From the NCBI GenBank assembly GCA_027475525.1, contig JAMWFC010000088.1, forward strand, positions 508,757 through 572,756: a stretch of 64,000 nt of DNA, read 5' to 3'. Position 1 is the first letter of the stretch, and every line of letters starts with the position of its first letter. This DNA comes from Macrolepiota albuminosa. Its lineage: Eukaryota > Basidiomycota > Agaricomycetes > Agaricales > Agaricaceae. Below are positions 11,466-22,064 of the stretch, piece by piece. The position numbers and the translations under genes were made by a program. Under the pieces are notes generated by a model. That model was not told where the DNA came from. It saw only the letters and a list, made by a program, of their open reading frames with translations, and did no database searches.

Positions 11466-13391
11466 TTGGCAAGGGCAGGCATCCGTGATCAATTCCCAGA
11501 CCTGGCGGAAGGCCTCAGAAGAGGATTCGACGCAGGCATTCCAGCAATATCAAAAACCTCTACCCCAGACAACAACAAATCAGTCGAGACGCTCAACGAC
11601 GAGTTCCAGAGAGTCATTGAAACAGAGTTCTCCAAAGGTCGATACATCGGCCCTTATTCTCGTGACCAAGTGGAGGAAATCGTCGGACCGTTCCAATCCT
11701 CACCGATCCACATTATCCCTAAACCCAACAAGCCCGGAAAATACAGACTCATACAAAATCTATCTTTCCCATACAAAAGACAGAGCGAATCGGACAACTC
11801 CTCGATCAACGATGCAATCGACGCAGCACAATTCCCATGCTCATGGGGAACCTTCAACGCAGTTTACCTGCTCATATCGAGACTTCCACCAGGATCTCAG
11901 GCGGCGATTCGCGACGTCAAAGAAGCTTACAGATCAGTTCCCATCAAGCCCTCACAGTGGCCGGGAATGGTGGTCAAATTGCCTGGGAAAGACGCATTCG
12001 CGCTGGACACGATGGATTGCTTCGGTCTGGCATCGGGCTGTGGCGTTTATGGCAAGGTGGGGGACGCAGGCGCTCAAATCATTAGAGCTAACGGAATGGG
12101 GCCTTTGTCCAAGTGGGTGGACGACCACATTTTCTTCAGGATCCGGAAAGAGTACATCGGAAGTTACAACGCGGCCAGGCAGAAGTGGGAGGAGGAGATT
12201 CAAAAAGAGGGGGGAAAAAAGCACTTGGGCGGTAGAACTTGGTACCAGGGTGCTCAGAACTCGGAAGACAAGATCGACGAATACGACGAAGACATGTCAA
12301 CTAAGATTAAGGACTTGTCATCCGCCTCGGAGCGCTCCAAAGCCGATGCGCAGTTCTCTTACGCGATGCAAGATATCGACGCCATCTCAGAGAAGCTCGG
12401 GATACCCTGGGAGAGAGAGAAAGACGTACCGTTCTGTGAAGCAGTTACCTATATCGGCTTCACTTGGGACCTGCGGGAGCGAAAGGTTAGCATACCAACT
12501 TCTAAAAGAGAAAAATATTTGCAGGCGATCGCAGAATGGGAGAAAAGGAAGACACACACCTTGGAGGATGCGCAAAAGCTGTATGGTAAATTACTACACG
12601 CTTGCCTGGTGGTACCCAGAGGACGAGCGTTTCTCACTAACCTGGAGACCTTCATGGGGATATTTCACGACAGTCCTTTCCAGCCACGTCACCCTCCCAA
12701 AAGGACCCCCGAAGATCTACAATGGTGGTGCAGAATACTTTCTCAACCAGTGGAGAGACCGATATCGGAAGCTCAACCAGTCATCGACATCCAAGCATAT
12801 TCCGACGCTAGCACGGGCACCGGAATCGGAATCACCATCAAAGAGAAATGGAGAGCGTGGAGGCTGGTCCCAGGATGGAAGAGAGATGGCCGCGACATTG
12901 GATGGGCAGAAGCAGTGGGATTTGCCCTCCTCGTCTCGTACGTCGGCATTACAGGGAAAGGGGGAAAGCACATCAGAGTCTACGGAGACAACAAAGGAGT
13001 GGTCGAAGGGTGGTGGGCTGGAAGGAGCAGAAATCAAAAAATCAACGACATCTTCAGACGAATACAGGAAGAATGCGAACACAGAAAGATCACAATACAT
13101 ACTAGGTATGTACCGAGCGAGTTTAACCCTGCAGACAGGCCGTCGCGAGGCGTCTATCCCCGGAGAGAGTTGCTACTCCCATCCACGCCAATCCCAACCG
13201 ACCTCAGAGGTCTCATCGTCGACTTCGACAAACCCTACACTCCGTCAGATTACCCAAGACCGACAGAACAGAGAGTATCTGGTCACGAAAATGAGCAGCC
13301 TAGTGCTCAAGTCAGAGGAACGCCGGAAACAGTCGGACGTCGGCAAACTCAGAAGTGGATGGACCTCCAAGAATTCTGGCGCGACGCTTAA
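11466..13391 (+). CDS. reverse transcriptase-RNase H of the YR retrotransposon
   Basis: The frame of 641 aa starts shortly after the gag stop, in a different frame. The RT core is clear: finger region SSPIHIIPKPNKPGKYRLIQN, motif A DVKEAYRSVP, the downstream FGLASG segment, and motif C KWVDDHIF with the two catalytic Asp. RNase H follows with AYSDAST (Asp), WAEAVGF (Glu), VYGDNKG (Asp) and FNPADRPSR (Asp). These are the residues expected of an active DIRS/Ngaro-type enzyme. The first ATG in this frame is at 11466, but coding may begin upstream by frameshift or re-initiation. The end overlaps the recombinase ORF by about 100 nt. Confidence 0.85.
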   Translation: MARAGIRDQFPDLAEGLRRGFDAGIPAISKTSTPDNNKSVETLNDEFQRVIETEFSKGRYIGPYSRDQVEEIVGPFQSSPIHIIPKPNKPGKYRLIQNLSFPYKRQSESDNSSINDAIDAAQFPCSWGTFNAVYLLISRLPPGSQAAIRDVKEAYRSVPIKPSQWPGMVVKLPGKDAFALDTMDCFGLASGCGVYGKVGDAGAQIIRANGMGPLSKWVDDHIFFRIRKEYIGSYNAARQKWEEEIQKEGGKKHLGGRTWYQGAQNSEDKIDEYDEDMSTKIKDLSSASERSKADAQFSYAMQDIDAISEKLGIPWEREKDVPFCEAVTYIGFTWDLRERKVSIPTSKREKYLQAIAEWEKRKTHTLEDAQKLYGKLLHACLVVPRGRAFLTNLETFMGIFHDSPFQPRHPPKRTPEDLQWWCRILSQPVERPISEAQPVIDIQAYSDASTGTGIGITIKEKWRAWRLVPGWKRDGRDIGWAEAVGFALLVSYVGITGKGGKHIRVYGDNKGVVEGWWAGRSRNQKINDIFRRIQEECEHRKITIHTRYVPSEFNPADRPSRGVYPRRELLLPSTPIPTDLRGLIVDFDKPYTPSDYPRPTEQRVSGHENEQPSAQVRGTPETVGRRQTQKWMDLQEFWRDA

Positions 13392-14592
13392 GAGAGCGAG
13401 CGAAGACGTCGAAGACGACAAGAGAAAGCGTCCAAGGCGCCCCAAACCGTACCCGACGGGGCTAGAGATAGCCGTGTCACAATTGCGCCCGCACGTCCTC
13501 GCTCGAGATCGTCTAAGATTGTGGACGCCCGTTAGGAAGGAAGCCGCTCAATCTAGAGGACAGGGGTTGACGGCGGATGACATAGAGAGAGTATTCGAAG
13601 TGATGAGTGCAGCGTGGGCAGAGTCAACAAAGGAATCTTACGGCACAGGGCTCCTTCTCTTCCACGTGTTCTGCGATCAGAGGAAGATACCGGAGAGTGA
13701 CAGAGCCCCCGTCTCATATGAAGTGCTTGAGGCGTTCGTAGCAGCTGCAGCCGGAGCATACTCGAAGTCGGCGATAGAAAACTTCCTGGCGGGTCTACGA
13801 GCGTGGCATATACTTCACGGGGTGCCCTGGAGAGTCGACGGGGATCGAATGAAAACGCTCCTCAAGGCGGCAGAAAGGCTAGTCCCCGCCTCGTCGAAGA
13901 AGAAGAAAAGGAGCCCGTGCACGCCAGCTTTCCTTATAGCCATACATGACCAGCTAAAAACAGGAGTGCATGGCTCCGATCCTCTGAATGCCGCCATGTT
14001 TGCCTGCGCAACCACATGTTTCTACTCAGCAGCGCGACTGGGAGAGTTCACAGTCCCAACCTTGAACGCCTTCAACCCAGACATCCACATAAAGCCTTCC
14101 GACGTCTCTTCGTCAGTAGACAGAGCTGGGCGACCCACGACAGCGTTCTTCCTGCCAAGAACTAAGACAGCAATACATGGGGAAACCGTGGCATGGAGCG
14201 AACAAAACGACGCCTCAGACCCCCAGAAGGCACTAGAGAGTCACCTAAAGCTAAACGAGCCTCCCTGCAACGGGCCTCTGTTTGCTTACAAAAACAACAA
14301 AGGGAAACACGTGGCTCTCACCAAAAAGAAATTTCTTGAAGTAATGTCGAAAGCCGCGAAAGTGGCTCATCTTGAACCCCTACAAGGACACGGGTTGAGA
14401 ATCGGAGCGACGCTAGAGTATCTGTTACGCGGCGTTCCTTTCGAAGCAATGAAAGCCATCGGAAGATGGTCAAGTGACGCCTTTTACACGTATCTCTCCA
14501 AGCACGAGCAGATTCTGGCTCCCTTCTTGCAAGCAGTACCCTCGTTGCACGAGTCGGTGCTAAAGCTCACACTGACAGCGAGAAGGCAGTAA
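13291..14592 (+). CDS. tyrosine recombinase of the YR retrotransposon
   Basis: This 433-aa frame catalyses strand exchange to integrate the cDNA circle. An N-terminal SAM-like core-binding region (AWAESTKESYGTGLLLF, then AFVAAAAGAYSKSAIENFLAGLRAWH) is followed by the catalytic domain. The catalytic residues are visible: Arg in YSAARLGEF, His-x-x-Arg in GHGLRIGAT, Trp in GRWSSDAF and a candidate nucleophile Tyr in FYTYLSKH. A basic stretch KKKKR lies near the middle. I chose the ATG at 13291 because it lies in the overlap with the RT-RNase H frame. The same frame stays open upstream to 11206, but that part has no family features. Confidence 0.8.
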   Translation: MSSLVLKSEERRKQSDVGKLRSGWTSKNSGATLKRASEDVEDDKRKRPRRPKPYPTGLEIAVSQLRPHVLARDRLRLWTPVRKEAAQSRGQGLTADDIERVFEVMSAAWAESTKESYGTGLLLFHVFCDQRKIPESDRAPVSYEVLEAFVAAAAGAYSKSAIENFLAGLRAWHILHGVPWRVDGDRMKTLLKAAERLVPASSKKKKRSPCTPAFLIAIHDQLKTGVHGSDPLNAAMFACATTCFYSAARLGEFTVPTLNAFNPDIHIKPSDVSSSVDRAGRPTTAFFLPRTKTAIHGETVAWSEQNDASDPQKALESHLKLNEPPCNGPLFAYKNNKGKHVALTKKKFLEVMSKAAKVAHLEPLQGHGLRIGATLEYLLRGVPFEAMKAIGRWSSDAFYTYLSKHEQILAPFLQAVPSLHESVLKLTLTARRQ

Positions 14593-14623
14593 GGTGAGAT
14601 AATTGTGCTTTAATTTTCCGAGA

Positions 14624-14693
14624 TAGGAGGCCACGGCTAAAAAACGGGGCCGCAGGCTGCTCTAAGCACCCACGATGCGTCGGGGGCCTCCTA
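14624..14693. repeat. inverted repeat after the recombinase ORF
   Basis: TAGGAGGCC at 14624-14632 and GGCCTCCTA at 14685-14693 form perfect 9-bp arms around a 52-bp loop, only 31 bp after the recombinase stop. It may be a terminal or recombination-site structure of the element, or a transcript hairpin. This is not proven. Confidence 0.5.
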
Positions 14694-16740
14694 AATATCC
14701 TGAGGGGAATCGCGGCTGACCCACCTGTTTTTTCCTTTTGTTCAGGCTTCGCGTTAGAGAGGCCGGAAACCATTGGGAAGGTTTTCGCCCGACAATCTTA
14801 ACACAAGAACACATTGAACGCAGTTGAAGGACCAGACAAGTCCGCAGAGTACTATACTGTATTAGAGATGAACTGTACAAAATACACCTTAAACATAGAC
14901 GAAGCGACAACCAAGGCAAAGAAGGGACTCTAGTGTGCGTCGCATACAGGGTTAGGGTTGCTGGTATAGAAATGAAAAAGCTCAGAAGCAGGAAATCGAA
15001 TAGGGTTATGTTTATGTTGTCCAGGCGTTCAGCATGACGCGTATCCCTTCTTCAGCGTCCTGGAACTTCACTCGCCATAGTTAATCCCGTACCATACACC
15101 TACTTGTCCTGTCACCTCTTAGTTGCTTATGGGTTTATGCTGCCGCTGCTAAAGAGACACCTTGACCGTACCTTGTCCAGCCATAATTTCTTCTTGCATC
15201 CACTATGCGCGACGTCTCTCCTTGCTCCTGGCACTATCAGTGATGGATTTACGTCTGGTGTGCTATGTGTTGGTTGAGAAAGACAAAGAACATTTATGTT
15301 CCATTCCTCTAAGATGTTCTTCCTTCGCCTTTCGTTCCTCACTATTCGACCACAGAAGCCCAACGGTTGTAGATTCTTCAACACGTTGATCTAGAAAGCT
15401 AAATGACGTACATCGAGTTCAAATAAGCGCCCCTCTGTTCTTGGCCACATACGCCCCTTAGTCCCATGACTCAACCCTGGGAATCGGATGTAAACAAACT
15501 CAATAAATGGGGATGTAATCCACCTCGACTAGATATATGTAGCCCATCTTATGCCTTTCGTTGCCTCAGGGTTCTGCGGCCTGATACAGTGGCTCTTCCT
15601 CGACATGCCTCATTGAGCGGTAGAAGAAGGGGATGGAACATCGAAGAAGCCCTACTAGTACTTCTCGTAGCGGCTGAAGGTACGATTGACTATCTTCGTC
15701 GCGACATGCGTTTACGTCGGTACTTGAAAAGCCTTCGATATTCCTACATGCACAAGCGGTCAAATCATGGTTTGAGCAGTACAGGGAAAGACTTGCATTG
15801 ATTTCGCGGCTGTACGTGTTCGGGTAGGAGTCCTATGCATTCAATGATACATCACCAGTAATATCGATTGTGTTCAAAAGGCGGGACGCCTGTGAAGGTC
15901 GACTGAAGAAAACCTCGTATCAGACTTTTGTGCACTTGGCATAGAGCTAGGACGCCGTGTTTCGATTAGACTGCGGAGACGACAAAGTTCTTTTGATGTT
16001 TTCTAATTATGCACATGAAGTATCGAATTACTGTATCGACAGTCTTCCAACCAGAGACGTACTGTCGTTCTCTCTCCTCTTAAATATGTCATGGACAATC
16101 TAATCCCGTACAACTGCGATTACTACTACTTACGTACATTACCTCCACTACGTCATACATACAGAACCTTAACGGTCTGACTAGATATAAGTCATGGCCA
16201 AAAGGACTACTGACGACTTCTCTTTCTCTTCTCTTCTCTTTCGGACTCCTTCTTCGACCCTTTCCGTTCAAACTGCTTGCCGGTATATTCTATCGTCATC
16301 AATAGATAACGTGGTCTTGTTCTGTGGTCGTCTGGATAAGATGGATGGATGGATGAATTCTATTTTTACTGCCGGCAAGCCGCTATGCAGGGCTAAGAGG
16401 CGGGGGTAGAGCTAGTACTGTACTCTACACCGTGTGTTTTGGGTGATGGGCTATCTATCTGCTGTCTTTCTCTCGAACCTGTGTGCGATAGAACTCTCTT
16501 CGTGTAGGTTTTGGTGGCTTGTGTGATGGTCTGGGTTACGTCGCGAACTACTCCTGAAGGTGCATGTGTATTGGGGTGTCGGATTTATGGTTGTTGTGTT
16601 GGGTCGTTTCTCCTGTCCCGCCAGCGTGTTCGCGTACACGGGGTGCTTCGGTCCCCCGTGGTGTGTTCCTAGACCTGCCCTGTTTTCGGTGCGTTCTCTT
16701 GCTGTTCTTTACCCTTTACCCTCTACTCCCTCCCCTCATT
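14694..16740. other. no supportable gene
   Basis: The stretch should contain the right end of the YR retroelement. Short frames such as 15466-15801 (plus, 111 aa) have no family features and probably are not genes. Confidence 0.4.
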
Positions 16741-16741
16741 C

Positions 16742-17020
16742 TCACCCGGCCCTTCCTCCTCCCTGCCTCTCCATTCTTCTCCACCAACTCTCCTCTTCTT
16801 CATCGTTTTCTTCATCGTCGATCTCTGGTGTCGCCTTCTGCGTGATCCTCGTACCCGTTTTCGTGAACGCTCCGGTTTTCTCTAGAAACTTTACCATCGC
16901 TTCGAGTCCTTTCTTCGTTCCCAGTAGCGTTCCCAGTTCCAGTTGTTCGTCTGCGTTGCGTAGTATGTATTGTCTGGATAAGAGACTGTAAGGCTCACAG
17001 ACAACTGGTCTTTCAGCCAC
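16742..17020 (-). pseudogene. possible C-terminal remnant of a LINE reverse transcriptase
   Basis: The minus-strand peptide of 92 aa contains LGTLLGTKKGLEAMVKFLEKTGAFTKTG and then an acidic tail (part shown only). From memory this resembles the C-terminal end of non-LTR retrotransposon polymerases in basidiomycetes. No RT core is recognisable upstream (17020-17700 minus), so it would be a 3' fragment, as often left by truncated target-primed insertions. The call rests on one motif and is uncertain. Confidence 0.35.
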
Positions 17021-19600
17021 TTAAACTTTCAGCCACCTCTTCCCAAGAGTTGTAGAGCCGGTTTACGAGCTTTATTAGATTGACTGATTGTAAATATCGA
17101 GCATTTGGCCAGCATTGTTTGAGTAACCCTCGGTTCAAATCCGGAGTCATTCTGTGGCGAATCGCACATAATACTGTCTTGAATATTTTCTCGTGCTGCC
17201 GCCAATGACAAGCGAGATTGAGCAGAGCGGCGGGATGACTGGTGGACACCGAGAGCTGTTTTGACAATGACATCGTCCTATTTAGAGGGTAAGATTACAT
17301 GTCCAAGCCTTGGATACACAAAGCTTCGGGTCCTATTCCTCATGCGACTGGTCAGATTAAAAATAAACTTGGTGCGGTTGTATGAGAACGCGGATTAGGT
17401 CAGACTGCTCCCAGCAACATCTGTCCTTCCGGATCAAGACAGCAGCGGCATAGGACATAGAGTTCGCGATAGCCCAAGCGATTCCAATTAGAAGAGGATG
17501 AACTCGTACTGAGACCTTTGCCAACACACGGAGATGGGTCGTTGACATTCTTTTCTAGCATGAAACTATGAGAGATAGTGCACAGTGTCTCGTCGCAGCC
17601 TTTCTTGTGGCGTCGATAGGAAATACAAAGATCACCACCAATAGTTTCGTTCTTGTTGGGAACAAGGTACGCAAGGAATTGAACAACTAGCACCGACGTG
17701 TCGCATACAGAATGCTGTTCAGAGATGTCTAAGGAGAAGATGGAGCTCTCGATAGAAAACTGAGAACTGAGTAACACAAATGGAACTTCTCTGCTTGAGG
17801 CGATATACAATGAACAAAAAGCCGCAGCGGGGTACAGAGCAATGGAATCGTGCTCACTATTGGATAACTCTGATGGCTACCTATGAAGGTTGAGCCCTCT
17901 GAAGAATACAAGTGCTGTTGTGCTTCCGTAATCGTCGTTCTCGCTATCATCCTTTCGATTTCATGGTTCCTTTGCGTAGAAGACGAAAATCGACTCGTTC
18001 CTCCTTCCCTGGGATGTCATATGATAATGCCGATGGCCGTATTAATGGCAAAGGGCGACTACATCCTAGCCAATCGGGTCATTTGGCTTGTTTTTTTCAT
18101 CCTCCGGCAACATGAAGGGAACATATCCGAGCTGCGAGTGCTTGAGAATGTATAAAATTCATATGTGTAGGTAGACCAAACTTGATCAGTCCCATCAGAC
18201 TGGTTGCGCCTGTCCGCAACGGTCTATCCAGGCATAGGACATTAATTCAAGATACTCATCACCTCATGTTGGCCCATTCTTGTCATGATTTTCATATGAT
18301 CCACTTTGCTGCATATTTCAAATTGATTTTAATCTAGCAGAATAGACTGACAAAAATGACAATGAAGATGACAGCGAGGATTTCGCCCGACGCCATGCGA
18401 CGGCCGATAATCTCGTTTCGGACTCGTCGTCCGAATTGATACGATTTTCTTGAGAACAACGTCAACGAGCCGTACGGGAAGGTAAAGGTAGAGAAACGTC
18501 GCAAAATATGAACAATATGCATGTTTTTTTTCCCTTTCTATTCCTCTTTTCCAAGGTTCGTCCTTAAGTCCGAAATCAAGTTTCTCTTGAAATTCGAATT
18601 TGTAGTGATTTCTTGGCGTTTCGTTAAAGCCGAAAAAGGGCTGTGATTGTCTGGCCGAAAGAAGACCCGGAAGCTTGGATCACGGTCAAAGCATGGCAAC
18701 CCGCGCACAAAGGGAACAGGAACTCAGAGCCTGTCATTGTGTTTCTCTGCCCTATCGTTGCCTCTCCTTTTTGTATGTCGTGAATTAAGACAGAGTCCCT
18801 CGCACGACTCCGCGCCCAACGGAGAAAATTAAAGGCAGACGGTAACCGGGTAGTTATTTTTAGCCAGTGCGAACCCGGGCGCCGGCGATTGAACAACCGT
18901 TATCACCGGCAGGGAGCGGCGTCACATGAATTAGCCAGCCGAATAAATTGCAAATTCGACATGGAATGCGACCTCCTATCCAACCCCCCCAGCATACACG
19001 TTGATACTGGTGCTTGTACTGGTACGAGAAACGAGGTGCTCTCGGCCATATGTTCTTCGTTCTGATTGGTACACCGTCTGCATGACTGTGTTCGTGCCAT
19101 CGGAAATCAGCAGTCCGCCGATCATGTGCATTAGATTACACACGAAAAAACTTACTAATTTGATAATGTGAAAAATTCTTTTCCTCCGTACGATTTGTGA
19201 ATGCTCGCCTTAACTTGTGTACCCTTCCGAGGACCTCATGTTAATGAGTTTAGTTTCTATCGATTGAGGAACATTTCTGGAGCAACTGTTGCATTCAAGC
19301 CTGAATGTCATGTTGCCGGAGTAAATCCCACTTCAAAATGCCGAACGAATTGGAAGACTCAGCGAAGGGCTAAACAAACCTCCGGTGTGGGCATTGCGGA
19401 TGTAGGAATTATCTGCGTATCAGGGCGCCCGGGCTTCACTAGAGTCCACAGCGTGAAGAGACGTGTCATTCTGGCGATTCTTTGTGACTGCCCAGACTGC
19501 AAAGTACCAAGTCCTCCAACCCTGCTTGTTCATTTCAAATCTTTTCCTTTTTTGCTCTTGTCGGGGGTCCCGTGATATCACCCCTGGATCCGCATCCCTG
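17021..19600. other. no supportable gene
   Basis: I see only short open frames without family signatures. The last part, from about 19570, belongs to the promoter region of the transporter gene that starts at 19806. Confidence 0.45.
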
Positions 19601-19780
19601 ATCCGCTCACATCTGCCCCACACTGCCCCACATTAGATCGCAAATCAAAGGATTTCTGTTGAATAATTGTCCTCATCTGCCCTGGGCCTGTCCGTTCGGG
19701 GATGCATCTTTTTAACTATGCTTGGCTTCTCCTGACTTCTCCTGAATTCTTGAGATCGGATATTTGAATGTATAAAGGGG
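19570..19780 (+). promoter_or_regulatory. promoter region of MFS gene 1, shared with MFS gene 2
   Basis: TATAAA lies at 19771-19776, 30 bp before the ATG. Upstream are CTTCTCCTGAATT (about 19735-19748), a CCCCACA..TGCCCCACATTA block (about 19614-19634) and a CGTGAT..CACCCCTGG..TCCGCA block (about 19571-19594). The same blocks, in the same order, precede the paralogous transporter that starts at 47517. Confidence 0.6.
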
Positions 19781-19805
19781 TGCAAAATTTCCAAGATAAT
19801 CAGAC

Positions 19806-22064
19806 ATGGCCCCATCTCCCAAGTCCTCCAAGGTCTTCGCAGAACACGTCGAGGATGTCGAGAAGGATGTCGTCGAGGAATACTCTCCCGAACTCGAGAA
19901 GAACACAGTGTAAGCCTGTCACTTCCTTTTATCCATTGTGGGCATGCTGAACAACGTTGATGCACAGTCGGCTGGTTGACCTTCGCATGCTTCCCTTGCT
20001 TGGATTGATTTTTGCCGTCGCTGTAGTTGACAGAGTCAATACCGGTGTGGCTCGCATCGCCGGAATGGAGAAAGATCTGGTGATTTTTTTATGGCCTTCA
20101 GACTCGACCTTGGATTAATGAACCCACAGCAACTTGAACTCGGTAATCGTTACAGCATTGTTGCGTGCATGTACTTCATTCCCTATATCCTTCTGTGAGC
20201 CACAGTGACCTCTCACTCTTTTTTATCGGCTCACGATTTCTTTTTCCAGCCAACTGCCAAGTAACATGATTCTACGGAAGCTGGGTGCTCGCACATGGAT
20301 CAGCATATGTGTGGCCAGTTGGGGTGCAGCTCAATTGGGCATGGGCTTCGTTCCGACATGGGGCTACCTCGTCCTTTGCCGCGTCATTCTCGGTGTCTTC
20401 GAGGTAGGCTTCGTCAAGTGGACGTAGACTAAGATGACAACTGACAATTGATTGGAGGCCGGCCTCTTACCTGCCATTGTGTTCCTTATTTCAACATGGT
20501 ATGGTTCCTGTTTTTCTCTTTCTCGTGATCCAAACTCACGAAACATAGGTACAAGCGGCATGAGGTTCAAAAACGAATGGCTTCTTTCTATCTCTCCTCA
20601 ATTTTCATCGGAGGCTTCAGCCCCATCTTTGGTAGGTGAACCGCATGCTCATGGTCTTCAAGTCTGAACCGAAGTCAGGTTATGCATTGACGTTGCTCGC
20701 TCCTCGCTGTGGGCTCAACGGCTGGCAATGGATATTCGTGCGTTCACGGCTTAACTGTGGAAGACCGGTGTTGACGCTATTCCAGATTATTGAAGGCGCT
20801 ATTACTATTCTCGTTGGCTTTATCTGCTACATTTTCTTCCCAGAGTTCCCAGACAACAACCGCTTCTTGACTCCTGAGCAGACAAAGGTACGTCGTGTGA
20901 TGCGTTCTGCTAGGATCAAGTCTGACAATTGACGTAGCTGGTGCTCCATCGCGTCGAGGAGGATAGAGGTGATGCTCTGCCTGATCAGATGACTTGGCAA
21001 AAGCTCCGCCTTCACCTCAGCGATTGGACCATGTGGGCATTCGGTAAAGTTTCCTATCTCTGCCGCATTCGTTCCTTCTAATATGGGTTACTTCAGGTCT
21101 CATGTTGATGAGCGCAACAGTACCTACCTACGCCATCGGTGAGGCTCCCATCCTTGTGGTTTGTTATCGGTATCTAACATCTTGCAGGGTTCTTTGTGCC
21201 GATCATTCTTTCTTCCATGGGTTACCACTTGCGGGATTCTCTCCTCCTCTCTGCTCCACCAAGTCTTTTTGCTGTACGCCAATTTCATGTTTCTCTCCCG
21301 CACGACACTGACTTTCGAAATGGACAGGTTATTTTCGCCTTTGGATTTGCCTACATTTCCGACCGTACACGGCAACGCGCTCTCATGATCACCATTCAGA
21401 CCATCCTTACGATCATTGGGCTTGTGGTCACCGCGTACTCGACAAATAACGGAGCTCGATACTTTGGTATGTTTGATCTCTTCCTGACTACTGCTACATC
21501 TGATGTTTCGACAGGTCTATGCCTCACTAACGTCGGAGCTTGTGCCAGTGTTCCAGGTATCTTGTCATACGTAAGTCCGGGTTTCAAATACCACGACAGT
21601 TATCCTGACCCTCGGTACTAGAGCGCCAACAATGTCGTGTCTCACACCAAGGTATGTAAACTTCCGTTTCCAGGCAGCGTTTTTCAAGCTAAGGATGTCA
21701 TAGCGATCCGTTTCAACCGCCGTTATCGTCACATTCGGCGGTATTGCCGGTGTATTTTCCACCACTGTGTAAGGTTCCGCTATTCTGATTTCGATTTCAC
21801 TTATCAATGTGTTACTTTTCCTTCAGTTTCCGTCAACAGGATTACCCAAGGCAAGTTATTTGAAACAACAAACTAATAACCTGTTGCTGATTTGTGTTTT
21901 ACAATAGGTACCTGAACGGCATGTGGGCCGCATTGGGCTGCCAGTTCCTTCTGCTCGTCTTGCTGGCCATGACGTCATTCACCTTCATCCGAAGGAACAG
22001 GCTTGCTCGCGAAGGCAAAATCGGCCCCTTGGAAGGTCAACCAGGATTTTACTACACTATCTAA
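19806..22064 (+). CDS. MFS transporter, ACS (allantoate/nicotinate-type) family, copy 1
   Basis: A multi-exon gene for a polytopic plasma-membrane symporter of organic anions or related small molecules. The ATG is followed by an acidic N-terminus (MAPSPKSSKVFAEHVEDVEK). Recognisable pieces in order are LPLLGLIFAVAVVDRVNTGVAR (TM1), SIVACMYFIPYILLQLPSN, KLGARTWISICVASWGAAQ, GYLVLCRVILGVFE, AGLLPAIVFLISTWY, GLNGWQWIF-IIEGAITILVGF, and C-terminal helices ending in RRNRLAREGKIGPLEGQPGF. Introns are about 50-60 bp; the first donor is GTAAGC after NTV, and a later one (GTGCGT) splits WIF-IIEG. The end is FYYTI-stop at 22062-22064. The substrate cannot be read from sequence. It is a close paralogue of the gene at 45261-47517. 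Confidence 0.85.

Larger units (their letters stand above)
9732..14592 (+). mobile_element. tyrosine-recombinase (Ngaro/DIRS-like) retrotransposon, internal region
   Basis: The coding order is gag-like ORF, then RT plus RNase H, then an overlapping tyrosine recombinase. This is the plan of YR retrotransposons, which integrate by recombinase instead of a DDE integrase. No DNA methyltransferase domain is visible after RNase H, which fits Ngaro better than classical DIRS; this subgroup call is inference. All visible catalytic residues of RT, RNase H and recombinase are present, so the copy may be young. Terminal repeats were not resolved, so the true ends lie outside these coordinates. Confidence 0.8.

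Noticed and set aside
11206..13290. Long plus-strand frame upstream of the recombinase as a separate protein
   Set aside because: It is an alternative frame of a clear RT-RNase H gene and shows no domain features; kept only as a finding.
17120..17150. tRNA-like GGTTCAAATCC
   Set aside because: One arm only; no cloverleaf can be built from the surrounding sequence.
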